Origin: Flavobacteriales bacterium
Lineage (GTDB): Bacteria > Bacteroidota > Bacteroidia > Flavobacteriales_E > Vicingaceae
Assembly: GCA_905339165.1 (NCBI GenBank)
Contig: CAJPFH010000012.1
Location: 123,549-187,548, forward strand
Direction: 5' to 3'
DNA: 64,000 nucleotides
This document shows, in pieces, positions 1 to 8,290 of the stretch. Under the pieces are notes generated by a model that was not told where the DNA came from, searched no databases, and saw nothing but the letters and a program-made list of their open reading frames with translations. Each line of letters starts with the position of its first letter. Positions within the stretch are counted from its first letter, which is position 1. The position numbers and the translations under genes are program-made.

Positions 1-1712
1 TCTATATAAACACCCGCTAACCCATTGTGTGCCGGAGCCACATCGGGGTCAGTTTGAAGTATTTGTGAAAATATTTTTTCGGCTATTTTCCACTTCTTTA
101 GTTGTAAAAAACCATTTCCAACTTCCTGGAGTAAATGGGTAGAAAAACCAGTTTTCTTTTGCATCTCTTTAAAAAGTTTTATCGCGTCTTTTGGTTGGTT
201 TTTCCTCAGTAGGAGCTGGCCCTCTATAAGTTTTAAGGCCATTGATTCTTTTCCATCGGGGAGGTGAGCTTGATTAATTACTTCTTCTGCTTTTTGGTTT
301 TCGTAGAGTTGGTAATAGCATCGAGCAAGACGGGTGGCAATTCGTATCTCCTTATTTTTTTCGAATAATTTTTCTAATATTTCCACCGCTTTTTTATAAC
401 GGCCCGAACCCATGTAAACACGTGCAAGATTTACATTTTGTTCAAAAAGGGTTCGTTCTACTGCTTTTTCGGCATTTTCATCGGGTTGTTCGATATATCC
501 TAATTCTACCAATTGTTTAAGGGCTTCCTGTGCCGATTGAGGATCTTGTTTTAAACCATCGGGGTGCATACCCGAAGCTCCTTGAACCAAATCCCAACTG
601 GGGATACGTTTTATAGGAATATATTCTTGAAAAATTTGTTGAATTACTTTTCCATCCATATCTTCTCCTACCGGCAAATTAAAAAGATGGAGTACGGTGG
701 GAGCTATATCTAGTAAATTAATTCCATAAACCCTCTCATCTTTTTTAATACCGGGGCCTTTTACACAAAAAACACCATAGGGACGATGTTCGTATGCGGG
801 AGCTGCAGGGGCCTTTGGAAGAAGTAGCGGTCGGTTATGGTCAGAATGAAAACCGTGGTCGGAAAGAAGAATAACCGTACAATCATTTCCCGCCAATTTT
901 AATAGCCGTTCCAACATCATATCGTGGAATTTATACGCACTGTTTACCACCTCTTTGTAAACAGAAAACAAATCGTTTGGAATACCGGGCAACTGAGGTG
1001 GATGAAATTTCATACACAAGTGCGAAAAATGGTCTATGGCATCGAAATATACAGCCATAAAATCCCACTCGGAATTTTCCATAGACCATGTGGCAGCATT
1101 ATGTATAGTAGCTGTATCGGCTAAAATTTTCATTATTCCTTCCCATCGTTTATCTTCTTCCTGATTAATTTTATCGAGATTGGGAATAAAAGGCATTAAA
1201 TGCGCTTCGGTAAGTTCGGCCGGATGTAGTCGTAATTCTCTAAAAACAGAAATAAGTTCTTTGGGATGTACTGTTCCGGGAAGCATAGGCCAAAATTCAT
1301 TTATGGGCTTAGAAGCTCGCTGGTAAAAATTAGAAACACAAATACCGTTAATAGGTTCGGCCGGGTGGCTTGGCCACCACCCTACTACATTGGTTTTAAA
1401 ATTTTGTTGAGACAGGATATTCCAAATGGCTTTTGTTTTTCGAGAGGTAACTGAAACCGGTCTTACTCCAATGGTGTTGGTATCGGGTTCGGTAAACCCT
1501 AATATTCCGTGTTTATCGGCATATTTTCCGGTAGCAATAGAAGTCCAAAGCATGGGCGAAAAAACTGGTTCCAGCGTAGTAATATTTGCCATTACACCCT
1601 GTTCTACCATGCTTTTTAAAGCAGGCATTTCTCCGGCTTCCATAAGAGGAGTTATCACCTTCCAGTCGGCCGCATCCCAACCAACAAGCAGTACTTTATT
1701 CTTTTTTTTCAT
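1..1712 (-). CDS. Alkaline-phosphatase-superfamily phosphodiesterase with TPR tail (3' end outside window)
   Basis: Translation from an ATG at 1712 stays open to the window edge, giving about 570 residues without a stop. The N-terminus carries the metal-site motif VGWDAADW (residues 10-17), followed by a nucleophile region with FSPMLWTSIATGK, and later LSDHGFHSDH, the metal-binding DH motif of type I phosphodiesterase/nucleotide pyrophosphatase enzymes. After about residue 380 come helical tetratricopeptide-like repeats. There is no signal peptide, so a cytoplasmic location is likely. The family hydrolyses phosphate mono- or diesters; the substrate here is unknown. The start lies inside the end of the small gene upstream (17-base overlap), which suggests translational coupling. 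The catalytic family is clear; the role is not. Confidence 0.85.
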   Translation of the reverse strand, partial: MKKKNKVLLVGWDAADWKVITPLMEAGEMPALKSMVEQGVMANITTLEPVFSPMLWTSIATGKYADKHGILGFTEPDTNTIGVRPVSVTSRKTKAIWNILSQQNFKTNVVGWWPSHPAEPINGICVSNFYQRASKPINEFWPMLPGTVHPKELISVFRELRLHPAELTEAHLMPFIPNLDKINQEEDKRWEGIMKILADTATIHNAATWSMENSEWDFMAVYFDAIDHFSHLCMKFHPPQLPGIPNDLFSVYKEVVNSAYKFHDMMLERLLKLAGNDCTVILLSDHGFHSDHNRPLLLPKAPAAPAYEHRPYGVFCVKGPGIKKDERVYGINLLDIAPTVLHLFNLPVGEDMDGKVIQQIFQEYIPIKRIPSWDLVQGASGMHPDGLKQDPQSAQEALKQLVELGYIEQPDENAEKAVERTLFEQNVNLARVYMGSGRYKKAVEILEKLFEKNKEIRIATRLARCYYQLYENQKAEEVINQAHLPDGKESMALKLIEGQLLLRKNQPKDAIKLFKEMQKKTGFSTHLLQEVGNGFLQLKKWKIAEKIFSQILQTDPDVAPAHNGLAGVYI

Positions 1713-1878
1713 TTGCCGAAGGGTTATTAAAGGTATGTGCTATCCCCTCCTGCTTTTTCTTTTCTCTCCATGCCTTTAACCCAACTGCTCCTAAAGCAAG
1801 CAAACTCAATGATCCCTCAATAGGAACTTCAATTTCATTTCCAGATTTGTCTATTATTTTTTTCCGGGTACTATTCAC
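1696..1878 (-). CDS. Small conserved-looking protein coupled to the phosphodiesterase
   Basis: A 60-residue protein starting at a GTG (1878). It has a charged N-terminus, a short apolar stretch SLSLLALGAVGLKAW in the middle and a Lys/Glu-rich tail. The apolar stretch is too short and too mixed for a confident membrane helix. Its stop lies 17 bases inside the downstream phosphodiesterase, an arrangement typical of co-translated genes. I recall similar small proteins containing 'EGSLGLLALG' next to alkaline-phosphatase-family genes in other Bacteroidota, but cannot verify that here. Function is unknown; a partner or modulator of the phosphodiesterase is an inference from position only. Confidence 0.65.
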   Translation of the reverse strand: MNSTRKKIIDKSGNEIEVPIEGSLSLLALGAVGLKAWREKKKQEGIAHTFNNPSANEKKE

Positions 1879-1893
1879 AAAAAAGTCTTAAAA

Positions 1894-1915
1894 AAAAGGG
1901 CGATATCGCCCTTTT
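1894..1915 (-). terminator. Perfect-palindrome intrinsic terminator
   Basis: A perfect 22-base inverted repeat (11-base arms, core GGGCGATATCGCCC) follows the DUF2341 gene on the minus strand and runs into a T tract on that strand, as expected for a Rho-independent terminator. It lies only 16 bases upstream of the GTG of the small protein, so it could also act as a leader hairpin for that gene. Confidence 0.75.
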
Positions 1916-1934
1916 AAATTAATATACAATAAAT

Positions 1935-3656
1935 TTATTTCAGGCTTATTTTTTCCGTTTTACTAAACTCGGAAGAAACCAATCTTAACGAATACAAACC
2001 CTTTTGAATGTGGGAGAAATCTAACTCTATCGTTTTTGTGTTCTTAAGAATTACCTTGTTGTAAACTTCCTTTCCGGTAACATCAAATAATTGAATCTGT
2101 AGGGTGTTATTTGTACTTTCGGTAAAAGATATATTAACAATGTCATTACTTGGATTGGGATAAACAGAGACTAGTCGCTCTTTGTTGTTCTCTGTTATTC
2201 CTGTACAAATAATTACATCAATTTCTACGCTATCTGTATTGCTACAATTATTAGTATCTGTTATAGAATAATAAATGGTATGGGCACCCAAACCTGCCGT
2301 AGCAGGGTCAAATACACCATTTATATTATCTATAATGCCCGTACCGGACCATGTACCTCCGGGAGTAATTGCATCAAGAGTATCGGAAGGTGAAGTGGTG
2401 CAATATGATGAGGGTGCAATAATTCCTGCATTGGGCAATGGATTTACTGTAACATTAATTGTATCTGATCCTTTGCATCCGGTATTTTCTGTTACAACTA
2501 CAGAATAGGTTCCTGTGGCATTAACGATTAAAACCTGATTATTTCCTGAAGGGCTCCAGGTGTATGTAGTGAATCCCGGACCGGCATCTAATAATAATTC
2601 TCCACAAACGGTTGTATCATTACCTAAATTAACAACAGGTAAAGCTAAAAAGGTGTTGCCTTGTGTAGCAATTGGTTCAATTGCTGAATGTTTTCTCACT
2701 CTAATCCAATCTAAATATCCGGTATAAGATGGGCTATAAGATGTAAATCCCACATAAAAAGAACTCCCTGTATATGTGTTTAGTGCGGTTACTGCATTAT
2801 CACAATTACTTGTTGTTACATTACAATAGGAATCAACTGTTATAATGTTTGTATTAATCGAAGTAACTACCTTGTATTTATAAAACAAATTTTGATTATT
2901 CGAAGCCGGAACAGCCGGATAACCCGTACTAAAAAAAGTGTTTCCTCCTATGATGTCATTATCGTAAGTGGTGCTTAGATTGGCTCCGTTTGCTCTAAAA
3001 GAATACCTTTGGTGTGTTCCTGTATATCCTAATACAAGCCCCGTAGAAACCCCTCCGTTTGCATGATTTTCCTCAACTACTACCTTTTGGTTAAATACTT
3101 TTGTGCTTCTGATATATTCCCAGTTACTATTTCCGCTAAAAGTTAAAATTCCGGAGTTAATGCTATACGTTGGATTTCCTTGCACTTGCCACTTAGACAA
3201 GTTTAAATTGGGTAAAGAAAAATCATCAAAAAACATAAACGTACTATCTCCATTAGAAAATGCGGTTGCATTCGGATTTCCATAATATAACAAAAGAGTA
3301 TCTATGCTATTGGCATTAATTAATGGAACCCTAACCCATATTTGGGTTGTTGGTGTATTGATACCACTTTCAATCCAATAATAAATGGTATCGGAACAAT
3401 TAGAAGTAAAACGAATATCATCTCCATTTGCCTTCATTTTTCCTGCCCCAATGGGAGCCTGAGTATTGTAGGTTAATAAAATCTGATAATCGGTTAAAGT
3501 AACCGGGTTTGCCGAATTGTCAATAATAATAGCATCGGCATACTGCCATGGGAAAGGCATTTTGCACGGCATACAAGTTTGAGAAAATACATTATTCATA
3601 AAAACCGATAGGAAAAAAGGTAATGCAATGCGAGAAGATAATGATTTTGCTTTCAT
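1935..3656 (-). CDS. Secreted DUF2341 protein with Ig-like domains and T9SS type A sorting domain
   Basis: 573 residues. An N-terminal signal sequence ends near VFSQ (about residue 25). Residues about 80-147 match the DUF2341 pattern, with IWVRVPLINANSIDTLLLYYGN and FFDDF. A concanavalin/LamG-like beta region follows to about 330, then two Ig/PKD-like modules (about 342-484, with VNLGNDTTVCG and TYTWSPSG motifs). The C-terminal 75 residues begin VYPNPSND and end in a lysine, which is the T9SS type A sorting domain. The protein is expected to cross the outer membrane through T9SS and stay on the surface or be released. DUF2341 occurs in carbohydrate-binding contexts; no catalytic domain is visible. 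It is the last gene before a strong terminator. Confidence 0.85.
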   Translation of the reverse strand: MKAKSLSSRIALPFFLSVFMNNVFSQTCMPCKMPFPWQYADAIIIDNSANPVTLTDYQILLTYNTQAPIGAGKMKANGDDIRFTSNCSDTIYYWIESGINTPTTQIWVRVPLINANSIDTLLLYYGNPNATAFSNGDSTFMFFDDFSLPNLNLSKWQVQGNPTYSINSGILTFSGNSNWEYIRSTKVFNQKVVVEENHANGGVSTGLVLGYTGTHQRYSFRANGANLSTTYDNDIIGGNTFFSTGYPAVPASNNQNLFYKYKVVTSINTNIITVDSYCNVTTSNCDNAVTALNTYTGSSFYVGFTSYSPSYTGYLDWIRVRKHSAIEPIATQGNTFLALPVVNLGNDTTVCGELLLDAGPGFTTYTWSPSGNNQVLIVNATGTYSVVVTENTGCKGSDTINVTVNPLPNAGIIAPSSYCTTSPSDTLDAITPGGTWSGTGIIDNINGVFDPATAGLGAHTIYYSITDTNNCSNTDSVEIDVIICTGITENNKERLVSVYPNPSNDIVNISFTESTNNTLQIQLFDVTGKEVYNKVILKNTKTIELDFSHIQKGLYSLRLVSSEFSKTEKISLK

Positions 3657-3667
3657 AACTTTCTATT

Positions 3668-4543
3668 TTAGAATTTTATTTTAACTGCACTCAAGGTATT
3701 AGACATTAATGTAGCAATGGTCATAGGCCCTACTCCTCCCGGAACGGGAGAGATATAGGAGCATTTGGGTGCTACTTCATCGTACTTTACATCGCCTACC
3801 AAACGGAAACCCGATTTTTTTGAAGCATCTTCGATTCGATGAATTCCCACATCTATTACCACCGCTCCCTCTTTAACATGCTTAGCAGTAATAAATTCAG
3901 GTTTACCAATAGCTACCATCAGAATATCGGCATTTTTAGTATACTCTTCTAAGTTTTTAGTACGGCTGTGAGTAATTGTTACCGTGCAATTTCCCGGATT
4001 AGAATTACGTGCCATTAATATGCTTATGGGAGAACCTACGATATGGCTTCTCCCCACAACTACACAATGTTTGCCTGTAGTGTCGATATTGCTTCTTCTG
4101 AGCATTTCTACCATTCCGGCAGGTGTGGCAGGTAAAAAACAGGGTAGGTTTAACACCATTCTGCCTAAGTTTTCCGGATGAAAACCGTCTACATCTTTTT
4201 TAGGAGATATCGCCAAGGTAATTTTTTGTTCATTAATGTGCGAGGGCAAAGGTAGTTGCACAATGTACCCGTCTATTTCCGGATTATTGTTTATTTCTTT
4301 TACTTTTTCAAGCAATTCGTTTTCTGTTATTGTTTCCGGCAGTTTAATTAAAGAAGAACCAAAACCCACCTCGGCACAAGCCTTTACTTTTGCATTTACA
4401 TAAGTTTCACTTGCCGGATTATTTCCTACAAGCACAGCAGCCAAATGAGGCACTTTGTTACCTTCTTTTTTTAGAATCTCTACTTCTTTTTTTAGTTCGT
4501 TTCTAATTTCTTCGGCCATAGCCTTACCGTCTATCACTTTCAT
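3668..4543 (-). CDS. folD: Bifunctional methylenetetrahydrofolate dehydrogenase/cyclohydrolase FolD
   Basis: FolD interconverts 5,10-methylene-, methenyl- and 10-formyl-tetrahydrofolate with NADP in the cytoplasm. The sequence has the substrate motif YVNAKVKAC (Tyr-x3-Lys), DGYIVQLPLP, the conserved KKDVDGFHPENLG, the Rossmann loop GRSHIVGSP and the C-terminal PVPGGVGPMTIA. From the ATG at 4543 it is 291 residues, the normal family length, and begins MKVIDGKAMAEEI like other FolDs. A longer reading from a TTG at 4576 adds a non-conserved MGTLEK segment, and a TAGTTTTG promoter-like box overlaps that TTG, so I prefer the ATG. The DUF2341 gene follows 11 bases downstream on the same strand. Confidence 0.95.
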   Translation of the reverse strand: MKVIDGKAMAEEIRNELKKEVEILKKEGNKVPHLAAVLVGNNPASETYVNAKVKACAEVGFGSSLIKLPETITENELLEKVKEINNNPEIDGYIVQLPLPSHINEQKITLAISPKKDVDGFHPENLGRMVLNLPCFLPATPAGMVEMLRRSNIDTTGKHCVVVGRSHIVGSPISILMARNSNPGNCTVTITHSRTKNLEEYTKNADILMVAIGKPEFITAKHVKEGAVVIDVGIHRIEDASKKSGFRLVGDVKYDEVAPKCSYISPVPGGVGPMTIATLMSNTLSAVKIKF

Positions 4544-4573
4544 ACTGGTTTTGTTTATTTTTTCTAAAGTACC

Positions 4574-4581
4574 CAAAACTA
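4574..4581 (-). promoter_or_regulatory. Candidate -7 box for folD
   Basis: On the minus strand this reads TAGTTTTG, matching the Bacteroidota -7 consensus TAnnTTTG. It lies about 30 bases upstream of the chosen folD ATG and overlaps the alternative TTG start. No ideally spaced -33 TTG is present; the nearest is 27 bases away. Confidence 0.45.
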
Positions 4582-4598
4582 ATCAATTTAGTTTGAAT

Positions 4599-4628
4599 TT
4601 GTATTCTGCAACCATTCGCTTACTTTTA
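4599..4628 (+). promoter_or_regulatory. Candidate promoter for the DUF3108 gene
   Basis: TTG at 4599-4601 is followed after 19 bases by TACTTTTA (4621-4628), one mismatch from TAnnTTTG. The start codon is 52 bases downstream. It lies in the divergent interval with folD. Confidence 0.35.
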
Positions 4629-4679
4629 CGTTATAAAACTGGCACATTTATTGATTTAAAATTATAAAATCGCCAAAAA

Positions 4680-5522
4680 ATGAAAACTAAATGGTTGTTA
4701 ATTAGCTTGCCCGTTGCAATAGTTGCAATTGGCACAAGTGCCTTTAAACAGCAAAACCGCCTAGATTTTGCACAAACACCGCAAAACGATGAGGTAAATA
4801 AACTAAGAACTATTAACTATGCTGCATTTAAGCCAGGAGAAGTATTGGAATACCGTCTTCACTACGGTGTAGTAGATGCCGGAACAGCTCGTTTAGAAGT
4901 AAAAAACAGCACCTTAAATGTTTCCGGAAGAGAAGTATTACATGTGGTAGGCACCGGACAAAGCAGGGGGGCTTTTGATTGGTTTTATAAGGTTAGAGAC
5001 CGCTACGAAACCTATATGGACGCAAAAGGTGTTTTTCCTTGGTTGTTTGTTAGACGTGTAAACGAAGGCGGATATAAAATTAATCAGGATTACAAATTTT
5101 TTCAGGCACAAAACAAGGTTGATAACGGAAAAGGCAATACATTCGAAGTTCCTGAAGGTGTTCAGGATATGTTATCGGCATTTTATTACGCACGTACTAT
5201 TGATTTTAGTAGTGCCAAGGTGGGCGACATTTATACCATACCCGCCTTTGTAGATGATGAAGTGTTTCCTCTAAAAATAAAGTATGGTGGAATTGAAAAA
5301 ATAAAAGTGGGTAAAGAATATTTTGAATGTATGAAGTTTCACCCCGTAGTACAACAAGGCCGTATCTTCTCTAAAGAAGATGACTTAACCGCATGGATTA
5401 CTAATGATAAAAACAAAATTCCGGTATTGGCTCAGGCTAAAGTATTGGTTGGTTCCATTAAAATGGAAATTACAAAATACGAAGGTGTTGCTAACCCTAT
5501 GGCTATTGTTTCTAAAAAATAA
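4680..5522 (+). CDS. DUF3108 domain protein, exported
   Basis: 280 residues with an N-terminal hydrophobic signal segment (residues 5-22). The body matches DUF3108: FKPGEVLEYRLHYGVVDAGTARLEV near residues 51-75, RDRYETYMD and GVFPWLFVRRVNEGGY in the middle, and a C-terminal half rich in beta strands ending KVLVGSIKMEITKYEG. The family is a periplasmic or outer-membrane-associated beta protein of unknown biochemical role. The gene stands alone between a divergent folD and a strong terminator, so it is probably monocistronic. Confidence 0.85.
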   Translation: MKTKWLLISLPVAIVAIGTSAFKQQNRLDFAQTPQNDEVNKLRTINYAAFKPGEVLEYRLHYGVVDAGTARLEVKNSTLNVSGREVLHVVGTGQSRGAFDWFYKVRDRYETYMDAKGVFPWLFVRRVNEGGYKINQDYKFFQAQNKVDNGKGNTFEVPEGVQDMLSAFYYARTIDFSSAKVGDIYTIPAFVDDEVFPLKIKYGGIEKIKVGKEYFECMKFHPVVQQGRIFSKEDDLTAWITNDKNKIPVLAQAKVLVGSIKMEITKYEGVANPMAIVSKK

Positions 5523-5542
5523 TTTCTTACATATTAACCATT

Positions 5543-5582
5543 AAAGAAGCAGGGAGATAAAATTTTATCTCCCTGCTTCTTT
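5543..5582 (+). terminator. 40-base perfect palindrome, intrinsic terminator
   Basis: The two 20-base arms are exactly complementary with no unpaired loop bases. The stem core is GCAGGGAGATAAAA and its complement. It starts 20 bases after the DUF3108 stop and its distal end is T-rich on both strands, so it could stop transcription from either direction. Confidence 0.8.
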
Positions 5583-5689
5583 TGAAAATGTACATTGTAA
5601 TTTGCACTTTTAAGAATCCTTTGTTAATAGTTTTCTATTGTTTTATTCAATCTTTTTAAAGCAAATTCTATCTTGCCAAAAAAAATAGT

Positions 5690-6955
5690 TTGGCTGTAAA
5701 AAATTCTTATAAGCGTTTTATTATTTACATTGTAGCGAGTATTGTTGTAGTAACAGTTTACTTTTTAAGCAACTTCTTTAAAAATAAAAATGCAGCAAAC
5801 GAAATAAGCCCTCCTGATAGTTTGTTTACTGAACCCCTAATGGAATATGGAATAGAAACCGATTCGTTTGCTGTTTACAAGGCTGTTGTTTCTCCTAACG
5901 AATTTTTATCGCATATACTTACCCGATACAATGTTCCTTATGCGAATATAGATAAACTAACCAAAACCTCGGAGAACGTATTTGATGTTCGTAAAATTGC
6001 TTCCGGTAAAAAATATACCGTTTTCTGTACGCGAGATTCATTACAGCGTGCAATATGTTTTATTTACGAACCCAATGAGGTAGATTATGTGGTTTTTGAT
6101 ATGCGAGATTCTCTTCACGTTTATAAAAACAGCAAACCGGTTGAAAAAACGATTAAAACAAGCTATGGTAAAATTACATCTTCTCTTTACGAGGCATTAG
6201 CAAATACCCCACAAGGGAATATGCTGGCAGCTGAATTAGCCAATATTTACGCATGGACCATTGATTTTTATCGACTGCAAAAAAACGATTGGTTTAAAAT
6301 AATTTTTGAGGAAAATACTGTTGAAGGAAAATCTGTTGGTATCAATAAAATACTTGCTTGCGAATTTTATCATTATGGAAAAACATTCTATGCATTTAAT
6401 TTTTCATTCGAAAATAGTAATGAATATTATAACGAAAAGGGCGAAAGTTTACGTAAAGCCTTCTTAAAATCGCCCTTAAAATTTAGTAGAATTACTTCCG
6501 GATTTAGTATGAATCGTTTTCATCCGGTACAAAAAAGAAATAAACCTCATTTAGGAACCGACTATGGAGCTCCGCAAGGCACACCCATTTTAGCTACCGG
6601 AGACGGCATTGTGCAAGAAGCTGCCTTTAAACAATACAATGGCAATTATGTAAAAATTAAACACAATTCGGCATATTCAACCCAATACCTGCACATGAGT
6701 AAAATTGCAAATGGCATAAAACAAGGAATTGCTGTTAAACAAGGAGATGTAATAGGCTTTGTTGGCAGCACAGGCCTAGCATCTGGGCCACACGTATGTT
6801 ACCGATTTTGGAAAAACGGAAAACAAGTGAACCACTTAAAAGAAGATTTTCCAAACACAAAACCGATTCCTGAGAAATATAAAAATGCTTTTATGCTGCT
6901 AAAGGATTCACTGATGCCTAAACTCGATTCTATTTACACCGATATGCCAATATAA
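5690..6955 (+). CDS. Membrane-anchored M23 (LytM) peptidoglycan endopeptidase
   Basis: 421 residues with a single N-terminal membrane helix (about residues 10-28), then an OapA/LysM-like middle region and a C-terminal M23 domain (about 265-395). Metal ligands His287 and Asp291 are in HLGTD. The usual HxH is GPHVCYRF, so the second His is Cys370, which could still bind zinc. The family cuts peptide cross-links in peptidoglycan or activates other hydrolases in the periplasm. The start is a TTG; no ATG or GTG occurs before the membrane helix. It lies downstream of a terminator, so it should have its own promoter. Confidence 0.88.
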   Translation: MAVKNSYKRFIIYIVASIVVVTVYFLSNFFKNKNAANEISPPDSLFTEPLMEYGIETDSFAVYKAVVSPNEFLSHILTRYNVPYANIDKLTKTSENVFDVRKIASGKKYTVFCTRDSLQRAICFIYEPNEVDYVVFDMRDSLHVYKNSKPVEKTIKTSYGKITSSLYEALANTPQGNMLAAELANIYAWTIDFYRLQKNDWFKIIFEENTVEGKSVGINKILACEFYHYGKTFYAFNFSFENSNEYYNEKGESLRKAFLKSPLKFSRITSGFSMNRFHPVQKRNKPHLGTDYGAPQGTPILATGDGIVQEAAFKQYNGNYVKIKHNSAYSTQYLHMSKIANGIKQGIAVKQGDVIGFVGSTGLASGPHVCYRFWKNGKQVNHLKEDFPNTKPIPEKYKNAFMLLKDSLMPKLDSIYTDMPI

Positions 6956-6967
6956 ACACGTTTATTT

Positions 6968-6995
6968 TTGATAAACTTCTTTATTTGTAAATTTG
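6968..6995 (+). promoter_or_regulatory. Bacteroidota-type promoter for the M43 protease
   Basis: TTG (6968-6970), a 17-base spacer, then TAAATTTG (6988-6995), an exact match to TTG-N17-23-TAnnTTTG. Transcription should begin near 7000, about 20 bases before the ATG at 7019. This argues against translation from the upstream in-frame codon at 6968. Confidence 0.6.
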
Positions 6996-7018
6996 AGCAA
7001 ATAATAAATTCTTTATTT

Positions 7019-8290
7019 ATGAAAAATGTTTTACTATCCGTATTTTATTTTATGTTTCTGTTTACCCAAGCACAGCAAAATAACTTTCCGGAAAAATGCG
7101 GCACCATGCACTTATTAGAAATGCACCAAAACAACCATCCGCAACTACAAGTAAAAATGCAAGAATCTGAAAAAAATATTCAGCATTGGATTAAAAATAA
7201 TAAAGGCAGCAATAAAAGTGTTATTACCATTCCTGTTGTGGTACATGTGGTATATGTGAACAACAACCAAAACATAAGCGATGAACAAATTCAATCGCAA
7301 ATTGATGTACTTAATGCCGATTACCGAAGACTCAATACCGATAAAGTAAACACCCGCCCTGTATTCGACACAATTGCTGCCGACATAGAAATAGAATTTT
7401 GTTTGGCTGCTACCGATACAAACGGAAATTTTACCACCGGTATTATTAGAAAACAATCGCCCGGAGAATTTTTCGGATTATTTACTCCGCTTGATGCCGT
7501 AAAATCATCAAACGGAGGCATAGGCAGCGACCCTTGGCCAACCGACCAATATCTGAATATTTGGGTTTGTCCGCTTATTCCGGGATTATTGGGGTACGCC
7601 CAATTTCCGGGAGATAACCCCGCTACCGATGGCGTGGTAATTACCACTAACGCCTTTGGCACAATAGGTACTGTTCAGCCCCCATCCACCAAAGGCCGCA
7701 CTGCCACCCACGAAATTGGCCACTGGCTTGGTTTACGCCATATATGGGGAGATGGTCCATGCGATTCTACAGATTACGTAGATGATACCCCAAATGCAGA
7801 TGCCTCCTCTTCGGGTTGCGATTTAAACAAAAACACCTGCGTAAATGATAGTACCTTTTGGGGAAACTTTAATCCACCAGATATGGTAGAAAATTTTATG
7901 GATTATTCAGAAGATGCTTGCATGAATGCTTTTACAAAAGGGCAAAAAAATCGTATGTGGGCTGTCATTAACACACTTCGCCCTACTCTGCTTACTACAA
8001 TGAATAACAAAAATTGTTACACTGTAGGTATCCATTCCAATATACTCCCCTCTAACGAAATTCAAATATTCCCAATACCTGCCGAAAACAATTTTACAAT
8101 TACATTGAATGAAGAATTTATTCAATCGCTTACCGTTTATAATTTGTTAGGCGAAGTTATTTTCTCTAAAAATCTAAATTCATCATCTGCCGTTATTGAT
8201 ACTCAACATTGGAAAAATGGAATTTATACCATAAATGTAAAAAGTGAAAACAATAATTTTATTCGAAAAATAGCGGTAACCAGACACTAA
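7019..8290 (+). CDS. Pappalysin-like M43 zinc metalloprotease, T9SS cargo
   Basis: 423 residues. The signal peptide MKNVLLSVFYFMFLFTQAQQ starts at an ATG preceded by a good promoter. A propeptide-like region is followed by the metzincin motif HEIGHWLGLRH (His231, Glu232, His235, His241) and a Met-turn in NFMDYSEDACM. This is the M43B cytophagalysin/pappalysin pattern. The last 75 residues (from about 350) form a T9SS type A sorting domain, with FPIPAENN in place of the usual YPNP and a KNGIYTINV strand. The expected product is an extracellular protease exported by T9SS. The next gene begins directly after this stop. Confidence 0.9.
   Translation: MKNVLLSVFYFMFLFTQAQQNNFPEKCGTMHLLEMHQNNHPQLQVKMQESEKNIQHWIKNNKGSNKSVITIPVVVHVVYVNNNQNISDEQIQSQIDVLNADYRRLNTDKVNTRPVFDTIAADIEIEFCLAATDTNGNFTTGIIRKQSPGEFFGLFTPLDAVKSSNGGIGSDPWPTDQYLNIWVCPLIPGLLGYAQFPGDNPATDGVVITTNAFGTIGTVQPPSTKGRTATHEIGHWLGLRHIWGDGPCDSTDYVDDTPNADASSSGCDLNKNTCVNDSTFWGNFNPPDMVENFMDYSEDACMNAFTKGQKNRMWAVINTLRPTLLTTMNNKNCYTVGIHSNILPSNEIQIFPIPAENNFTITLNEEFIQSLTVYNLLGEVIFSKNLNSSSAVIDTQHWKNGIYTINVKSENNNFIRKIAVTRH

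Noticed and set aside
7321..7662. Minus-strand frames opposite the M43 protease
   Set aside because: No recognisable motifs and no promoter; the plus-strand protease is certain.
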